Position numbers and translations under genes: made by a program. Positions 52,809 to 61,793 of a stretch of 64,000 bases of DNA are shown piece by piece; the stretch's first letter is position 1; each line of letters opens with the position of its first letter. The notes below the pieces were generated by a model. The model searched no databases. It had not been told where the DNA came from and saw nothing but the letters and a program-made list of their open reading frames with translations. The stretch comes from Archangium sp. GTDB lineage: Bacteria; Myxococcota; Myxococcia; Myxococcales; Myxococcaceae. The DNA lies in contig JAUXRX010000024.1 in assembly GCA_030681645.1 (NCBI GenBank), forward strand, positions 124,001-188,000, in the 5' to 3' direction.

Positions 52809-54614
52809 TCAACCTGCGTCGATGAAGCCGTCCTTCGTGAGTGAGTCGAGGCGCGCGAAGTACGCGTCGCGCGCCTGGGAATCTGAGTCGAACCACGTGC
52901 GCTGCTGCCGCGGCTCTTCGCTGCGGGGGCCCCAGAGCACGCGCACCAGCTTGTCGTCGAGCGACACCCGGTAGACGAGCTCCTGGCCCGTCTGGCGGCG
53001 CACGAAGGTGCGCGTCTCGGCGCGAATGAGGGCGCGGCCCTCGGCCGTCTGCCGGAGCTCCTCGTCGTGCAGCTGGCGGCGCTGGTGGAAGATGCGCAGG
53101 GCCAGCAGGTGTTCGCACGGCCCTTCGCGCAAGCCGGCGCGCTTGAAGTGCAGGCAGGTGCAGCCCGCCCCGCGCACGCGCCCTTCGCTGTCGAGGGTGA
53201 AGCTGGGGCTGAAGGTGCGCCGCGCCTCGAGGTCCTCCACCTCGCCGGACAGCTCGGTGCCTTCGCTGCCGAGGTCGTGCACCCTGGTGAGCCGCACCGC
53301 GCCTTTGTCACCCAGCAGCCGGTGCGCCAGCTTCTCGCGCTCCCCACCGAAGCGGATGAGCGAGACGTCGATGGCTGCGTCGAGCAGCTGGCGGGGGCGG
53401 TACTCGCCCTTGACCAGGTCGAACAGCGTTCGGCCCTTGAGGCACTCCAGCTGCAGCGCCGCGCGCACGTCCTTCGCGGGAGCGCCCAGCTCGCGCACCA
53501 TGCCGTCGAAGGTGGTGGGGCCGTGCTTCTGCAGGTGTGCGTGCGCCCTCTCGGCCAGGGCTTCGGCAGAGGCGGGCGGCATCAACGCGTCGAACGCCGA
53601 GGCGCTCGACCAGCCGGAATCGGTCCAGCCGGTGAAGCCGACGGTGAGGCTGCCGCGGTCGGCGCCGAAGTCGAGGGCCCAGAACACGGGCAACCCGGCA
53701 CCCATGAGGTGGACTCTTGCCGCTTTGACATGGGGCAAGGCGCGCATGAGCGAGAGCAGGCGCTGGCGCCCGAAGATGCGCACCACGCGCGGCGTCTTCC
53801 CTGCGTACGGCGCGCCGTGGCACTCGAGAACGATGTCGAACGGCTCGATCACGATGCGCGGCTGGGCGCCGGGCACGAGCTCGAAGCGAATGCCGCGGGG
53901 CGGCTTCTTCGCGGCCCGGGTGCGGAGCACGAAGAGCAGGTTGTAGAGGTCGATCGGCGCGAGCTCGGCGACGGACGACGGGAGCGTGGCGGCCGACTGC
54001 ACCTGCACGAAGTTGCGCAGCCAGGCCCAGGGGACCTGGCGGGTCTGCGCCGGCGAGGGCGCGTCGCCCCGGCTGGTGGCGTCGAGAGAGACGGGCTGCC
54101 AGCTGCGCATGCGCTCGAAGCGGGCGATGAAGGCCTCGTCGATCGACAGGGTGGTGCTGCCGTGCGCGGCCTCGCGGTCCTCGAACAGCGCAGAGGGAAG
54201 AGAGAGGCGCGCGTAGCTCGACTCGTCGCGCGAGAAGACCTCGAGGGAGACCTCGTCGGGGCTGACGGTGAGCACGGGCTCGAGCACCTGCTGCGGCTTC
54301 TCTTCGTTGCCGAGCTGCTGTTCGAGGAAGGCCTTCTGGGCTTCCCAGATCTCCTTGTTCGCCTTCTTCCCCTGCTTGGTGAGGTAGGCGAGGTAGACGG
54401 CGAGGTCCTTGCGCTTGTAGCGGAGGTCGCTGCCGAGCACGTCGAACGCGGCCATGAGCGCGTCGCGGAAGAGCGCGGGCGACTTCACGGTGCCGCGCAC
54501 GCCGACCTGGCCACGAGAGCCGTCGAGCGCGAGCGTCACCTGGGCCTTGCCCTCCTGGGCGATCAGGGCGCTGGGGCCGGCGTACTGCACCTTCACGTCA
54601 CGAACGGCGCTCAT
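52809..54614 (-). CDS. SWIM zinc-finger protein with WGR-like C-terminal domain
   Basis: 601 aa. A C-x-C-x(n)-C-x-H SWIM motif is visible near residues 483-503 (GAGCTCLHFKRAGLREGPCE followed by HLLALR). The last 60 residues (VYRVSLDDKLVRVLWGPRSE onward, ending LTKDGFIDA) resemble a WGR domain with W-G-x-R in place. The N-terminal 450 residues are mixed and unassigned. SWIM proteins of this type occur with MoxR ATPases, VWA proteins and WGR/HEAT proteins (compare yehQ with molR and yehI in Escherichia coli). Last gene of a three-gene minus-strand operon, directly upstream of the retron RNAs. Confidence 0.8.
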   Translation of the reverse strand: MSAVRDVKVQYAGPSALIAQEGKAQVTLALDGSRGQVGVRGTVKSPALFRDALMAAFDVLGSDLRYKRKDLAVYLAYLTKQGKKANKEIWEAQKAFLEQQLGNEEKPQQVLEPVLTVSPDEVSLEVFSRDESSYARLSLPSALFEDREAAHGSTTLSIDEAFIARFERMRSWQPVSLDATSRGDAPSPAQTRQVPWAWLRNFVQVQSAATLPSSVAELAPIDLYNLLFVLRTRAAKKPPRGIRFELVPGAQPRIVIEPFDIVLECHGAPYAGKTPRVVRIFGRQRLLSLMRALPHVKAARVHLMGAGLPVFWALDFGADRGSLTVGFTGWTDSGWSSASAFDALMPPASAEALAERAHAHLQKHGPTTFDGMVRELGAPAKDVRAALQLECLKGRTLFDLVKGEYRPRQLLDAAIDVSLIRFGGEREKLAHRLLGDKGAVRLTRVHDLGSEGTELSGEVEDLEARRTFSPSFTLDSEGRVRGAGCTCLHFKRAGLREGPCEHLLALRIFHQRRQLHDEELRQTAEGRALIRAETRTFVRRQTGQELVYRVSLDDKLVRVLWGPRSEEPRQQRTWFDSDSQARDAYFARLDSLTKDGFIDAG

Positions 54615-54621
54615 CGCTGTA

Positions 54622-54724
54622 CCCCCTCTCCCTGCGAAGCGGGGAGAGGGTTGGGGTGAGGGGCGACTTGCGCCTCACCTGAGCCCCTCACCCTGACCCT
54701 CTCCCCGCTGGCGCAGGGAGAGGG
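54622..54724. repeat. Family B repeats as an inverted pair
   Basis: Copies at 54622-54663 and 54684-54724 face each other across 20 bp and fill most of the 123-bp gap between the giant HEAT/WGR gene and the SWIM gene. Each can fold alone, and the pair can fold together. It may reduce expression of the downstream SWIM gene. Confidence 0.82.
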
Positions 54725-54737
54725 AACAACTGCGAGT

Positions 54738-57700
54738 TCACTCATCGTCGTCCTCGTCGTAGTCCTCGTCCTCGTCGCCATCGCCGTCATCATCGTCCTC
54801 GTCATCACGAGCGGGCTTCGCCGCCGGAGCCGGCATCATCGCGTCAGCCAGTTCCGGGTTGGTCGCCAGCTGCGCCAGCTGATCAGCGGTGAACCACTTC
54901 GGCATGTTCGCGCGCCGCACATTGGTGCGCTGAGCCCTCCGCAGCGCCCTGAAGGCCGCCTCGCGCAGCTCCGGAGTCCCCCACGGAGCGCCCTTCGGAG
55001 GAGCCTCTTCCTCCTCGTCCTCCTCCTCCACCTTCGGCTTCGCGACCGCCTTCGGAGGCGCGATCCCGCGCAGCTTCACCTCGGAGTACCCCTTGCCGGT
55101 CTTCTCCTTGATGAGCTTCTCCATCTCCTTCACCGCGGCCTCGGGCGACGCGAGCTTCTTGGGCTTCTTCTGCCCCGCCGCGCCGATCTTCCCGAAGCGC
55201 ACGATGCACATCGTGTCCTGCACCACGACCTCCCAGAACTTCGAGCTGTCGTCTTCCTCGTATTCGAAGCGGCGCGAGCCGGGCATGGACACGTCGGGGC
55301 TGGGACCTGAGTCCTCATCACCGTCTTCGTCCTCGTCACCACCGTCGTCATCGTCCTCGGGCTCTTCCTCCTCCTCTTCCCCACCGCCCTCGTCGTCGTC
55401 GCCGCCCTCACCCCCACCCGCGCTGAACGCGAGCTTGGCGAGGAACTCAGCGACGGACTCACCACCCATGCGCCCCAGCGCCAGCAGCGCCGCGCGCTGC
55501 ACGGCCTCGCTGGCGCCCTTCTCTGCCTGGGCCATCAGCGCGGTGGGATCACCGGCGCCGATCAACTTGGGCAGCATCACCGCGCGCGCCGCCTCGGTGG
55601 CGAGCATCATCGCGTCGCCCTTCACCGCGTCGAACGAGAGCGAGTCGAGCGGCTTGCTGCTCTCGATGAGCGCGATGGCCTGGGCGTTGTTCGAGCTCAC
55701 CAGCGCCGACACCGACGCGCGCCGCACGCCGCCGTCGATGTCGGCAGCGCCCTTCGTGAGCACGGGTACCGCGCCAGCGCCGGCCTTCTGCAGCACCCGC
55801 GCAGACTCGGCGCGAACGCTCGCAGGCGCCGGAGAACCACCCGACAGCGACTTCGCGGCCAGCTCCTCGACCTCGCGAGAAGCGTGCAGCGTCGCGGCCC
55901 AGAGCAGGCGCAGGAAGGCGCTCTCTTCGGCCACCTTGTCGGTGCCGACGCTCTTCGCCCAGCGCGTGGCCGTGCTGGTGGCCGCCGCCACCAGGCTCTT
56001 CGCCCGCTGCTGCTGTTCCACCGCCGGCAACGCCGTGCCCGCGAGCGCGTGACGCGCCATCAGCCACGCCATGTCGTCGCGCACGCTCGCGAACTCCGAC
56101 CCGGCGTACTTGACCAGCGCATCGGTGGGCAGCGAGGTCCGCCGGCCCAGGCCGTACTTCACCTTGGCGCGCAGGTCGGGACGCAGGCGCGGGTTGGCCA
56201 GGCGCTCGAGCAGCGGCGCAGGCTCGGCCTCGGCCAGCAGGTACGCCAGCGCGGGCCCGGAGATGTTGGGCAGCTCGCTCGACGCCGCGGCCATCGCGAC
56301 GCGAAGTGGATCGGTGGGGAAGCACGCCTCGAGCGCCTGGAGCGCCGTGTCGGCCAACTGCCACTGGTACAGCGCGCGGGTGAGCACCTTCTCGCTCGAC
56401 TGATCGGCGAGCACCGCCAGCGCGCGGATCGCCTCCTTGCGCACCTCGACGTCACGATCGTCCTCGGCCGCGACGATCTGCTGCAGCCGGCCCAGCGCGC
56501 GATCGTCGCCGACCCAGCGCAGGCCACGCACGCCCGCGAGGCGGAAGTTGCCTTCGAGCGCGTTGGCCTCGACCAATTCCAGCACACGCTTCTTCACCTC
56601 GACGTCGGTGAGCGCGCGGAACAGGCGCCCCAGCGCCTCGATGGCGGCGGCGCGCACCAGCGGATCCACCGGTGCCTCTTCGGTGCCACCGGCGGCGAGC
56701 AGCTCCATCTCTTCCAGCGCGCGGATCTGCCCGGACGTACCGAGCGCCAGCACCGCGCGCACCTGCTCCTCGACCTCGCCCGCGCGGGTGAACAGCAGCA
56801 GCGGCCGCAGCGCCGCCACGTGCTGCTTCGCGGCGAGCCCTTCGGCGGCGTTGAGCATCAGCTCACGCGCCCCCTGGGCGATGACGGCCTCGAGCGCGGC
56901 GAGCGGCGCGCCGTGCTTCTCGACGCGCTGGGCGTAGCTGCCCACGGCCTGCACGCGGGTGGCGACGTCGCGATCTCCGAAGAGCGAGATGAGCAGGGTG
57001 TCGTTCTCCGGCTCGGTGCCGATGTCGAGCTCGCGAGCAGCGGTGCAGCGCAGCACCGGGTCCTTCGCCTTCACCGCGGCGCGCAGGGTCTGCAGCACGC
57101 CAGCGGCGACTCGCGGGTACTTCTTCTCTTCCTTGAGATACTCGCGCGACGGGGCGCCCTTCGCGGGCGGCCGGCGGTGGTTGCACAGCAGCAGCGCGCC
57201 ACTCAACGCAGCCGCGCGGACGTCGGGCGCGGCGTCTTCGAAGCGCTCGAGCACCGCGGCCAGCCCAGCCTGGCGCCGGGTCGACGCGAGCGCGGCGATG
57301 GCGTCGCGCTTGAGCGTGTTCATCGGAGCGGGATCCGCCGCGGCCGGCATCGCCGACAACTCCTGCAGGTGCGTGGCGAGCGCGAGCGCAGCCGCGTCAG
57401 TCGCGCAGGTGCCCAGCGCCGTCCGCGCCGCGGCCAGCGACGGGCCCTCGGGAACGAGGAACGCCGCGAGCGCGGGCACCGCCGAGTCGTCCTTCCGCTC
57501 GGCCAACAACTGCGCCGCGAGCAAGCGCACGTCGTCGCGATCGCTCTCCAGCGCCTTGCGCAGCGCGGGCAGCACGCGCGCGTCCTGGCTGGCGGCGAGC
57601 TTCTGCAGCACGCCCAGGCGCAGGTCGGAATGAGGGCTCGCCAGCGCGGCCATCAGCGCGTCGAGGCTCCCGGGGCCGACGCTGCGCTCGAGCAACACGA

Positions 57701-60700
57701 ACGCCTGCTGGCGCACCTCGGTCACGTTCGACGACAGCGCGTCGATGAACCACGGCCGCGCCGCTTCACCGCGCGCGTTCAACTGCTCGAGCGCGAGCAG
57801 CCCGACGTCGGCCGACGACGACGCGAGGGCATGACGCAGGGCGATGTCGGGCGTGGCCTCGAGCAGCTTCGAGAGGCCGGCCATCGTCTTCTTGCGCACC
57901 AGCGAGTCTTCGTCGTCGAGCGCGCGCACCAGCGCGGGGATGACGGAGGCCGGCCTGGGGCTGCCCGCGCTCGCCATCTCGATCATGCGATCGACGACGT
58001 CGCGCCGCACCCGGCGCACGGTCTCATCGGGGTTCGACAGGCGCAGCAGGCCGACGTACGCGCCGAAGGAGATCCACCGGCGCACCTCCAGCTCCTTCGA
58101 GTCGGACGCCGGCACCTTCGACGACGCGCCCGCGAAGAGCTTGCGCAGCCAGTCCTTGCGCGCCACCGCGTCGGTGCTGGCCCGCCCCCGCTGGTTGGTG
58201 TCGGGCACCGTCGTCTCTGAGGCGGGACGAATCGTCACCACCCGCTTCACCTCGGCGAAGAACTCGAGCGGCTTGCGGCGCAGCAGCAGCGCCTGGCCAG
58301 CCGAGTACCGCGCCTGCGGCGTATCAGCGCCGAGCAACTGCAACAGGCGCATGGCCGCGCGCTCGCGTTCGCCATCCTCGGGCCAGTCCTTCATGTCGCC
58401 GGCCTTCTCGGGCTTCGGAGGGCTGACGGCGGCGAGCAACAGCTCGGTGTACGCGCTCACGTCGGCGCGCAGCTCGAGCGCACGGGCCGCGGCGTAGCGA
58501 ACGTCGGGCCGCTGGGCGGACAACGCCGCCGTGAGCAGCTCAGGCTCGTTCGCCTCGCGCGCCGCGCGCAGGTCGCGCGCGAGCAGGGTCGCGAAGAAGG
58601 TGTCGGACAGGTAGTCGTCAGCGTCGTCCAGCCCGAGAAAGAGCGCGTTGTCGCCGGCGGGGCCGAGCGCGACCAGCGCACGCAGCGCGCCTTCACGAAT
58701 CGGCAGGTGCGGGTCCTTCAGCGTGCCGGTGAGCACGGCGAGGCCGCGATCGTCACCGAGGCGCGCCAGGCCTTCGGCGGCCCAGCTGCGCACCGCGACG
58801 TCGGCGTGGCTGAGCGCGTCGAGCAGGAACGCCTCGTGGCCCGCGTTGCACAGGCCGCGCGCGGCCTGCTCCCGCACCGCGGGGTTCTCGTCCTTGAGCA
58901 GGGGGTCGGCGAAGATGGCCGCGGTGCGGTTGCTGCCCAGCGTGGCCAGCGCACCGACGGCGCGCGCGCGGAGCGGCTCGAGCCAGGCAGCCGGGTGACG
59001 CAGCTTGAGCTCGGTGTCGAGCACGAGCCCGCGCATGGGCTCGATGATGATCTCGTCGCCGCGCTTCGCGAGCAGCTCGGCGGCGCGCACGCGCAGCTCG
59101 AGGTTGTCGCCCATGAGCCCCGCGGTGAGCGGGCCGGCGTCGTCCTTCACCAGCGCGTCGACGCTCTCGATGGCGGCGAGCTTCACCGGCACGGAGAGAT
59201 CGGTCAGCGCCTTCACCAGCGCCGAGCGCAGCGTCTCGGCCTCGGGCTTCCCGGCGAGCGCAGCGGCGCGACGGGCAGCGGTGATGCGGGTGGCGACGGC
59301 TTCGGACTCGAGGCCCTTCTGCCAGGGCTTCGCCGCTTCCTTCCCCAGCAGGCGGGACAGCGCGGTCAGCGCCGCGTCACCCACGCCCGCGTCGCGATCG
59401 ACCACGGCCTTCTCGAGCCGCTCGAGGATCCACCCCGGCGTGCCCTTCGGCGCCGGCTGATCATCGTCGTTCGGCGTCTTGGCGATCAGCGCGAGCTGGC
59501 GCACCGCCGCGAGGCGGAGGTCGGCGAACCGGCACTGAAGCGCGCGATCGATGGCGGCGGTGGCGTCCTTCTCGTGCCACGACCAGAGCGTCTTGAACGC
59601 CTCGCCGCGCACCCCACCCGCCTCGTCTTCCAGCGCGTGTCCGAGCAACGTCTCGGCCTCTTCGCTGCGATCCTTCTGAGGCAGGGCGACCAGGCGGGTG
59701 AGCCCGCGCTTGCGCATGTCCTCCCAGGCCGAGCGCAGCAGGATGCCGGCGAACTCGAGCGGCGACGCCTCGTCCTTCCGCTTCGTCAGCCCATCGGCCG
59801 CGGCCGCGCGGACCGCCGCGTCCTTGTCGTCGGTCATCGAGGCCACGCGCTGGCGCGCCCGGGGATCCGCGAGGCCGGCGAGCGTCTGGGCCACCCAGAT
59901 GCGGTGCGCGGCAGGCTCTTCGCGCGACAACTGCAGCAGCGCGCTGATCGCCCGCACGTCGCTCGAGGCCACCAGGAGACCGACGGCGCCGCGGCTGGCG
60001 ATGTCCGTCGCGCGCGCCGACATGGCCACGAGCAGCGGGGTCAGATCATCTTGCGTCAGCTCACCAGGCTTGCCGGTGAGGTTGAGCTTCCCGCGCAGCG
60101 TGGCGAGCTGCTCGGGGTTGGGGTCCTTGCCGCCGTTCGCGCGGCGCAGCACCTCGGGCAGCTCGAGCATCTTCTCGAGGATGAGGCCCAGCGAGGGGCG
60201 CTCGAGCACGCGCACCACGAACGCGACCTGCCGCACCACGACGTTCTCATCGTCGAGCGCACGGCCGCTGATCGACTGCAGCGAAGGCAGCTTCCCCTGG
60301 AACAGCGCGCGCACCAGCACCTCGGCGCGCACGTCGGCGGTGCCCTTCTCGAAGCCCATCACCAGCGCTTCCACGCCCTGCGGGAAGACGGCCTGCAACG
60401 CGTCGAGCGCGGACAGGCGCACCGCCGGATCCGCGTCCTTGAGCAGCCCGGCCACCAGCGCGGGCACGAGCGGCACCGCGGGATAAAGAGGTGCGAGCGC
60501 CTTGAGGGCGCTGATGCGCACCGAGGCCACGGCAGCGCGGAGCCCCTCGCGGTACGCGAAGAACGGCTGGTCCTCGGTGACGGCCAGCGCGTCGAGGCCG
60601 GCCTGGGCGACGGCCGCGTCCTTGTCCTTCACCAGCGTGCGCAGGACGGCGCGCGTGTCCTTGCGCGGCTTCTCCTTGAGCGTCTTCGCCAGGGTGAGGC

Positions 60701-61787
60701 GCACTGAGTTTTCGCGATCAGCCGCGAGCAGCTCGAGCAGCGGCAGCGCCTCGGCCTCGGGGATCTTCGGGAGATCCTTCGCCAGCACTTCCTTCGCCGC
60801 CCGCTGCGCGCTCTTGAGCTGCGCGGCGTAGTGGGTGAAGCCGTCCAGCCCCTGGTGCGTGGTGTCGGGCAGCGCGCCTTCGACGCTCACCTCGAGGAAG
60901 GTGAGCTTGCGCCCGTCACCACCGACGACGATCTCGATCTGCGACTTGCGCGGGTCGCTCTCGACCAGCGCCATCGCGCGCTGCTGGCTGTCGGCGGCGT
61001 CAAAGGTCTTGCTGCGCTTCTTGTCGTCGAGGCGAACCGTGCGGACCTTGCCGTCGAGGCCGGTGGACACGAGCCGATCGCTGGTGTCCTTCGCGCCGTC
61101 CTTGGGGGAAGGCAGGAACGCGAACGCCGTCGCACCACCGGCATGGCCGGTGTCGCCTTCGCCGCGCACTTCGCACTCGACCGCGCCTTCGAGGTACCAG
61201 AAGCGCACGGTGCCATCGTCACCCGTCGACGCGAGGCGGCCGTCGCGAGGCGTGAAGGCGAGCGCCATCACCGCGCCGCGATGACCTTCCATCTCGCGCG
61301 GGTCCTTCTGGCCGAACGTGAACAGGCGCACCACGCCGTCATCACCGGCCGCCGCCACGCGGTTGTTCGCGGGATCGATCGCCACCGCGCGCTGCGGGCC
61401 CTTCGCCACGAACTCGTACTTCTTCGCGCCGTCGGCCCAGACCGTCACCTTGCCGTCGACGCCCGTGCTCGCGAGCAGCGCACCGGAAGCCGCGAGCGCG
61501 GTGACGCCGCCCGGGTGAGCGAGCGTCGTTCCGGCCGCTTCGCCCGACGTCGGGTCGAAGCGGTAGAGCTGGCCATCGACTCCACCGACGACCAGCTGCT
61601 TGCCCGAGAACACCAGCGCCGCGGTGTGCGTGGGGATGGGCAGGGTGCGCGTGACCTTGCGCGTGCCGGCGTCGAACAGCGTCACCGCAGACGCGGGGTC
61701 CGTGCGGGTACCGCCGATGGCGAGCATGCGGCCGCTCCCGGCGAGGGCGCGGACCTGCTCCAGGTGTCCGATTGCGTAGGTGGCCAT
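54738..61787 (-). CDS. Giant WD40-HEAT repeat-WGR protein
   Basis: 2349 aa. Residues 1-310 form a WD40-like beta-propeller (for example ALAFTPRDGRLASTGDDGTV and LVSTGLDGKVRTVRLDDKK). About 310-2110 is a long series of HEAT repeats of roughly 35-40 residues (PAVREQAARGLCNAGHEAFL, SWAAEGLARLGDDRGLAVLT). An acidic run of Asp/Glu/Gly (about 2115-2165) precedes a WGR domain (about 2175-2245: KFWEVVVQDTMCIVRFGKIG followed by AAGQ). Another acidic tail ends the protein. There is no signal peptide or membrane helix. It is a very large cytosolic scaffold; WGR domains are associated with nucleic-acid binding. The 6-bp gap to the upstream gene shows co-transcription. Confidence 0.88.
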   Translation of the reverse strand: MATYAIGHLEQVRALAGSGRMLAIGGTRTDPASAVTLFDAGTRKVTRTLPIPTHTAALVFSGKQLVVGGVDGQLYRFDPTSGEAAGTTLAHPGGVTALAASGALLASTGVDGKVTVWADGAKKYEFVAKGPQRAVAIDPANNRVAAAGDDGVVRLFTFGQKDPREMEGHRGAVMALAFTPRDGRLASTGDDGTVRFWYLEGAVECEVRGEGDTGHAGGATAFAFLPSPKDGAKDTSDRLVSTGLDGKVRTVRLDDKKRSKTFDAADSQQRAMALVESDPRKSQIEIVVGGDGRKLTFLEVSVEGALPDTTHQGLDGFTHYAAQLKSAQRAAKEVLAKDLPKIPEAEALPLLELLAADRENSVRLTLAKTLKEKPRKDTRAVLRTLVKDKDAAVAQAGLDALAVTEDQPFFAYREGLRAAVASVRISALKALAPLYPAVPLVPALVAGLLKDADPAVRLSALDALQAVFPQGVEALVMGFEKGTADVRAEVLVRALFQGKLPSLQSISGRALDDENVVVRQVAFVVRVLERPSLGLILEKMLELPEVLRRANGGKDPNPEQLATLRGKLNLTGKPGELTQDDLTPLLVAMSARATDIASRGAVGLLVASSDVRAISALLQLSREEPAAHRIWVAQTLAGLADPRARQRVASMTDDKDAAVRAAAADGLTKRKDEASPLEFAGILLRSAWEDMRKRGLTRLVALPQKDRSEEAETLLGHALEDEAGGVRGEAFKTLWSWHEKDATAAIDRALQCRFADLRLAAVRQLALIAKTPNDDDQPAPKGTPGWILERLEKAVVDRDAGVGDAALTALSRLLGKEAAKPWQKGLESEAVATRITAARRAAALAGKPEAETLRSALVKALTDLSVPVKLAAIESVDALVKDDAGPLTAGLMGDNLELRVRAAELLAKRGDEIIIEPMRGLVLDTELKLRHPAAWLEPLRARAVGALATLGSNRTAAIFADPLLKDENPAVREQAARGLCNAGHEAFLLDALSHADVAVRSWAAEGLARLGDDRGLAVLTGTLKDPHLPIREGALRALVALGPAGDNALFLGLDDADDYLSDTFFATLLARDLRAAREANEPELLTAALSAQRPDVRYAAARALELRADVSAYTELLLAAVSPPKPEKAGDMKDWPEDGERERAAMRLLQLLGADTPQARYSAGQALLLRRKPLEFFAEVKRVVTIRPASETTVPDTNQRGRASTDAVARKDWLRKLFAGASSKVPASDSKELEVRRWISFGAYVGLLRLSNPDETVRRVRRDVVDRMIEMASAGSPRPASVIPALVRALDDEDSLVRKKTMAGLSKLLEATPDIALRHALASSSADVGLLALEQLNARGEAARPWFIDALSSNVTEVRQQAFVLLERSVGPGSLDALMAALASPHSDLRLGVLQKLAASQDARVLPALRKALESDRDDVRLLAAQLLAERKDDSAVPALAAFLVPEGPSLAAARTALGTCATDAAALALATHLQELSAMPAAADPAPMNTLKRDAIAALASTRRQAGLAAVLERFEDAAPDVRAAALSGALLLCNHRRPPAKGAPSREYLKEEKKYPRVAAGVLQTLRAAVKAKDPVLRCTAARELDIGTEPENDTLLISLFGDRDVATRVQAVGSYAQRVEKHGAPLAALEAVIAQGARELMLNAAEGLAAKQHVAALRPLLLFTRAGEVEEQVRAVLALGTSGQIRALEEMELLAAGGTEEAPVDPLVRAAAIEALGRLFRALTDVEVKKRVLELVEANALEGNFRLAGVRGLRWVGDDRALGRLQQIVAAEDDRDVEVRKEAIRALAVLADQSSEKVLTRALYQWQLADTALQALEACFPTDPLRVAMAAASSELPNISGPALAYLLAEAEPAPLLERLANPRLRPDLRAKVKYGLGRRTSLPTDALVKYAGSEFASVRDDMAWLMARHALAGTALPAVEQQQRAKSLVAAATSTATRWAKSVGTDKVAEESAFLRLLWAATLHASREVEELAAKSLSGGSPAPASVRAESARVLQKAGAGAVPVLTKGAADIDGGVRRASVSALVSSNNAQAIALIESSKPLDSLSFDAVKGDAMMLATEAARAVMLPKLIGAGDPTALMAQAEKGASEAVQRAALLALGRMGGESVAEFLAKLAFSAGGGEGGDDDEGGGEEEEEEPEDDDDGGDEDEDGDEDSGPSPDVSMPGSRRFEYEEDDSSKFWEVVVQDTMCIVRFGKIGAAGQKKPKKLASPEAAVKEMEKLIKEKTGKGYSEVKLRGIAPPKAVAKPKVEEEDEEEEAPPKGAPWGTPELREAAFRALRRAQRTNVRRANMPKWFTADQLAQLATNPELADAMMPAPAAKPARDDEDDDDGDGDEDEDYDEDDDE

Positions 61788-61793
61788 GTGGGG

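Noticed and set aside
52212..52825. Short open frames across the retron RNA region
   Set aside because: They run through perfect inverted repeats and are nearly identical between the two RNA copies because the RNA is duplicated, not because protein is conserved.
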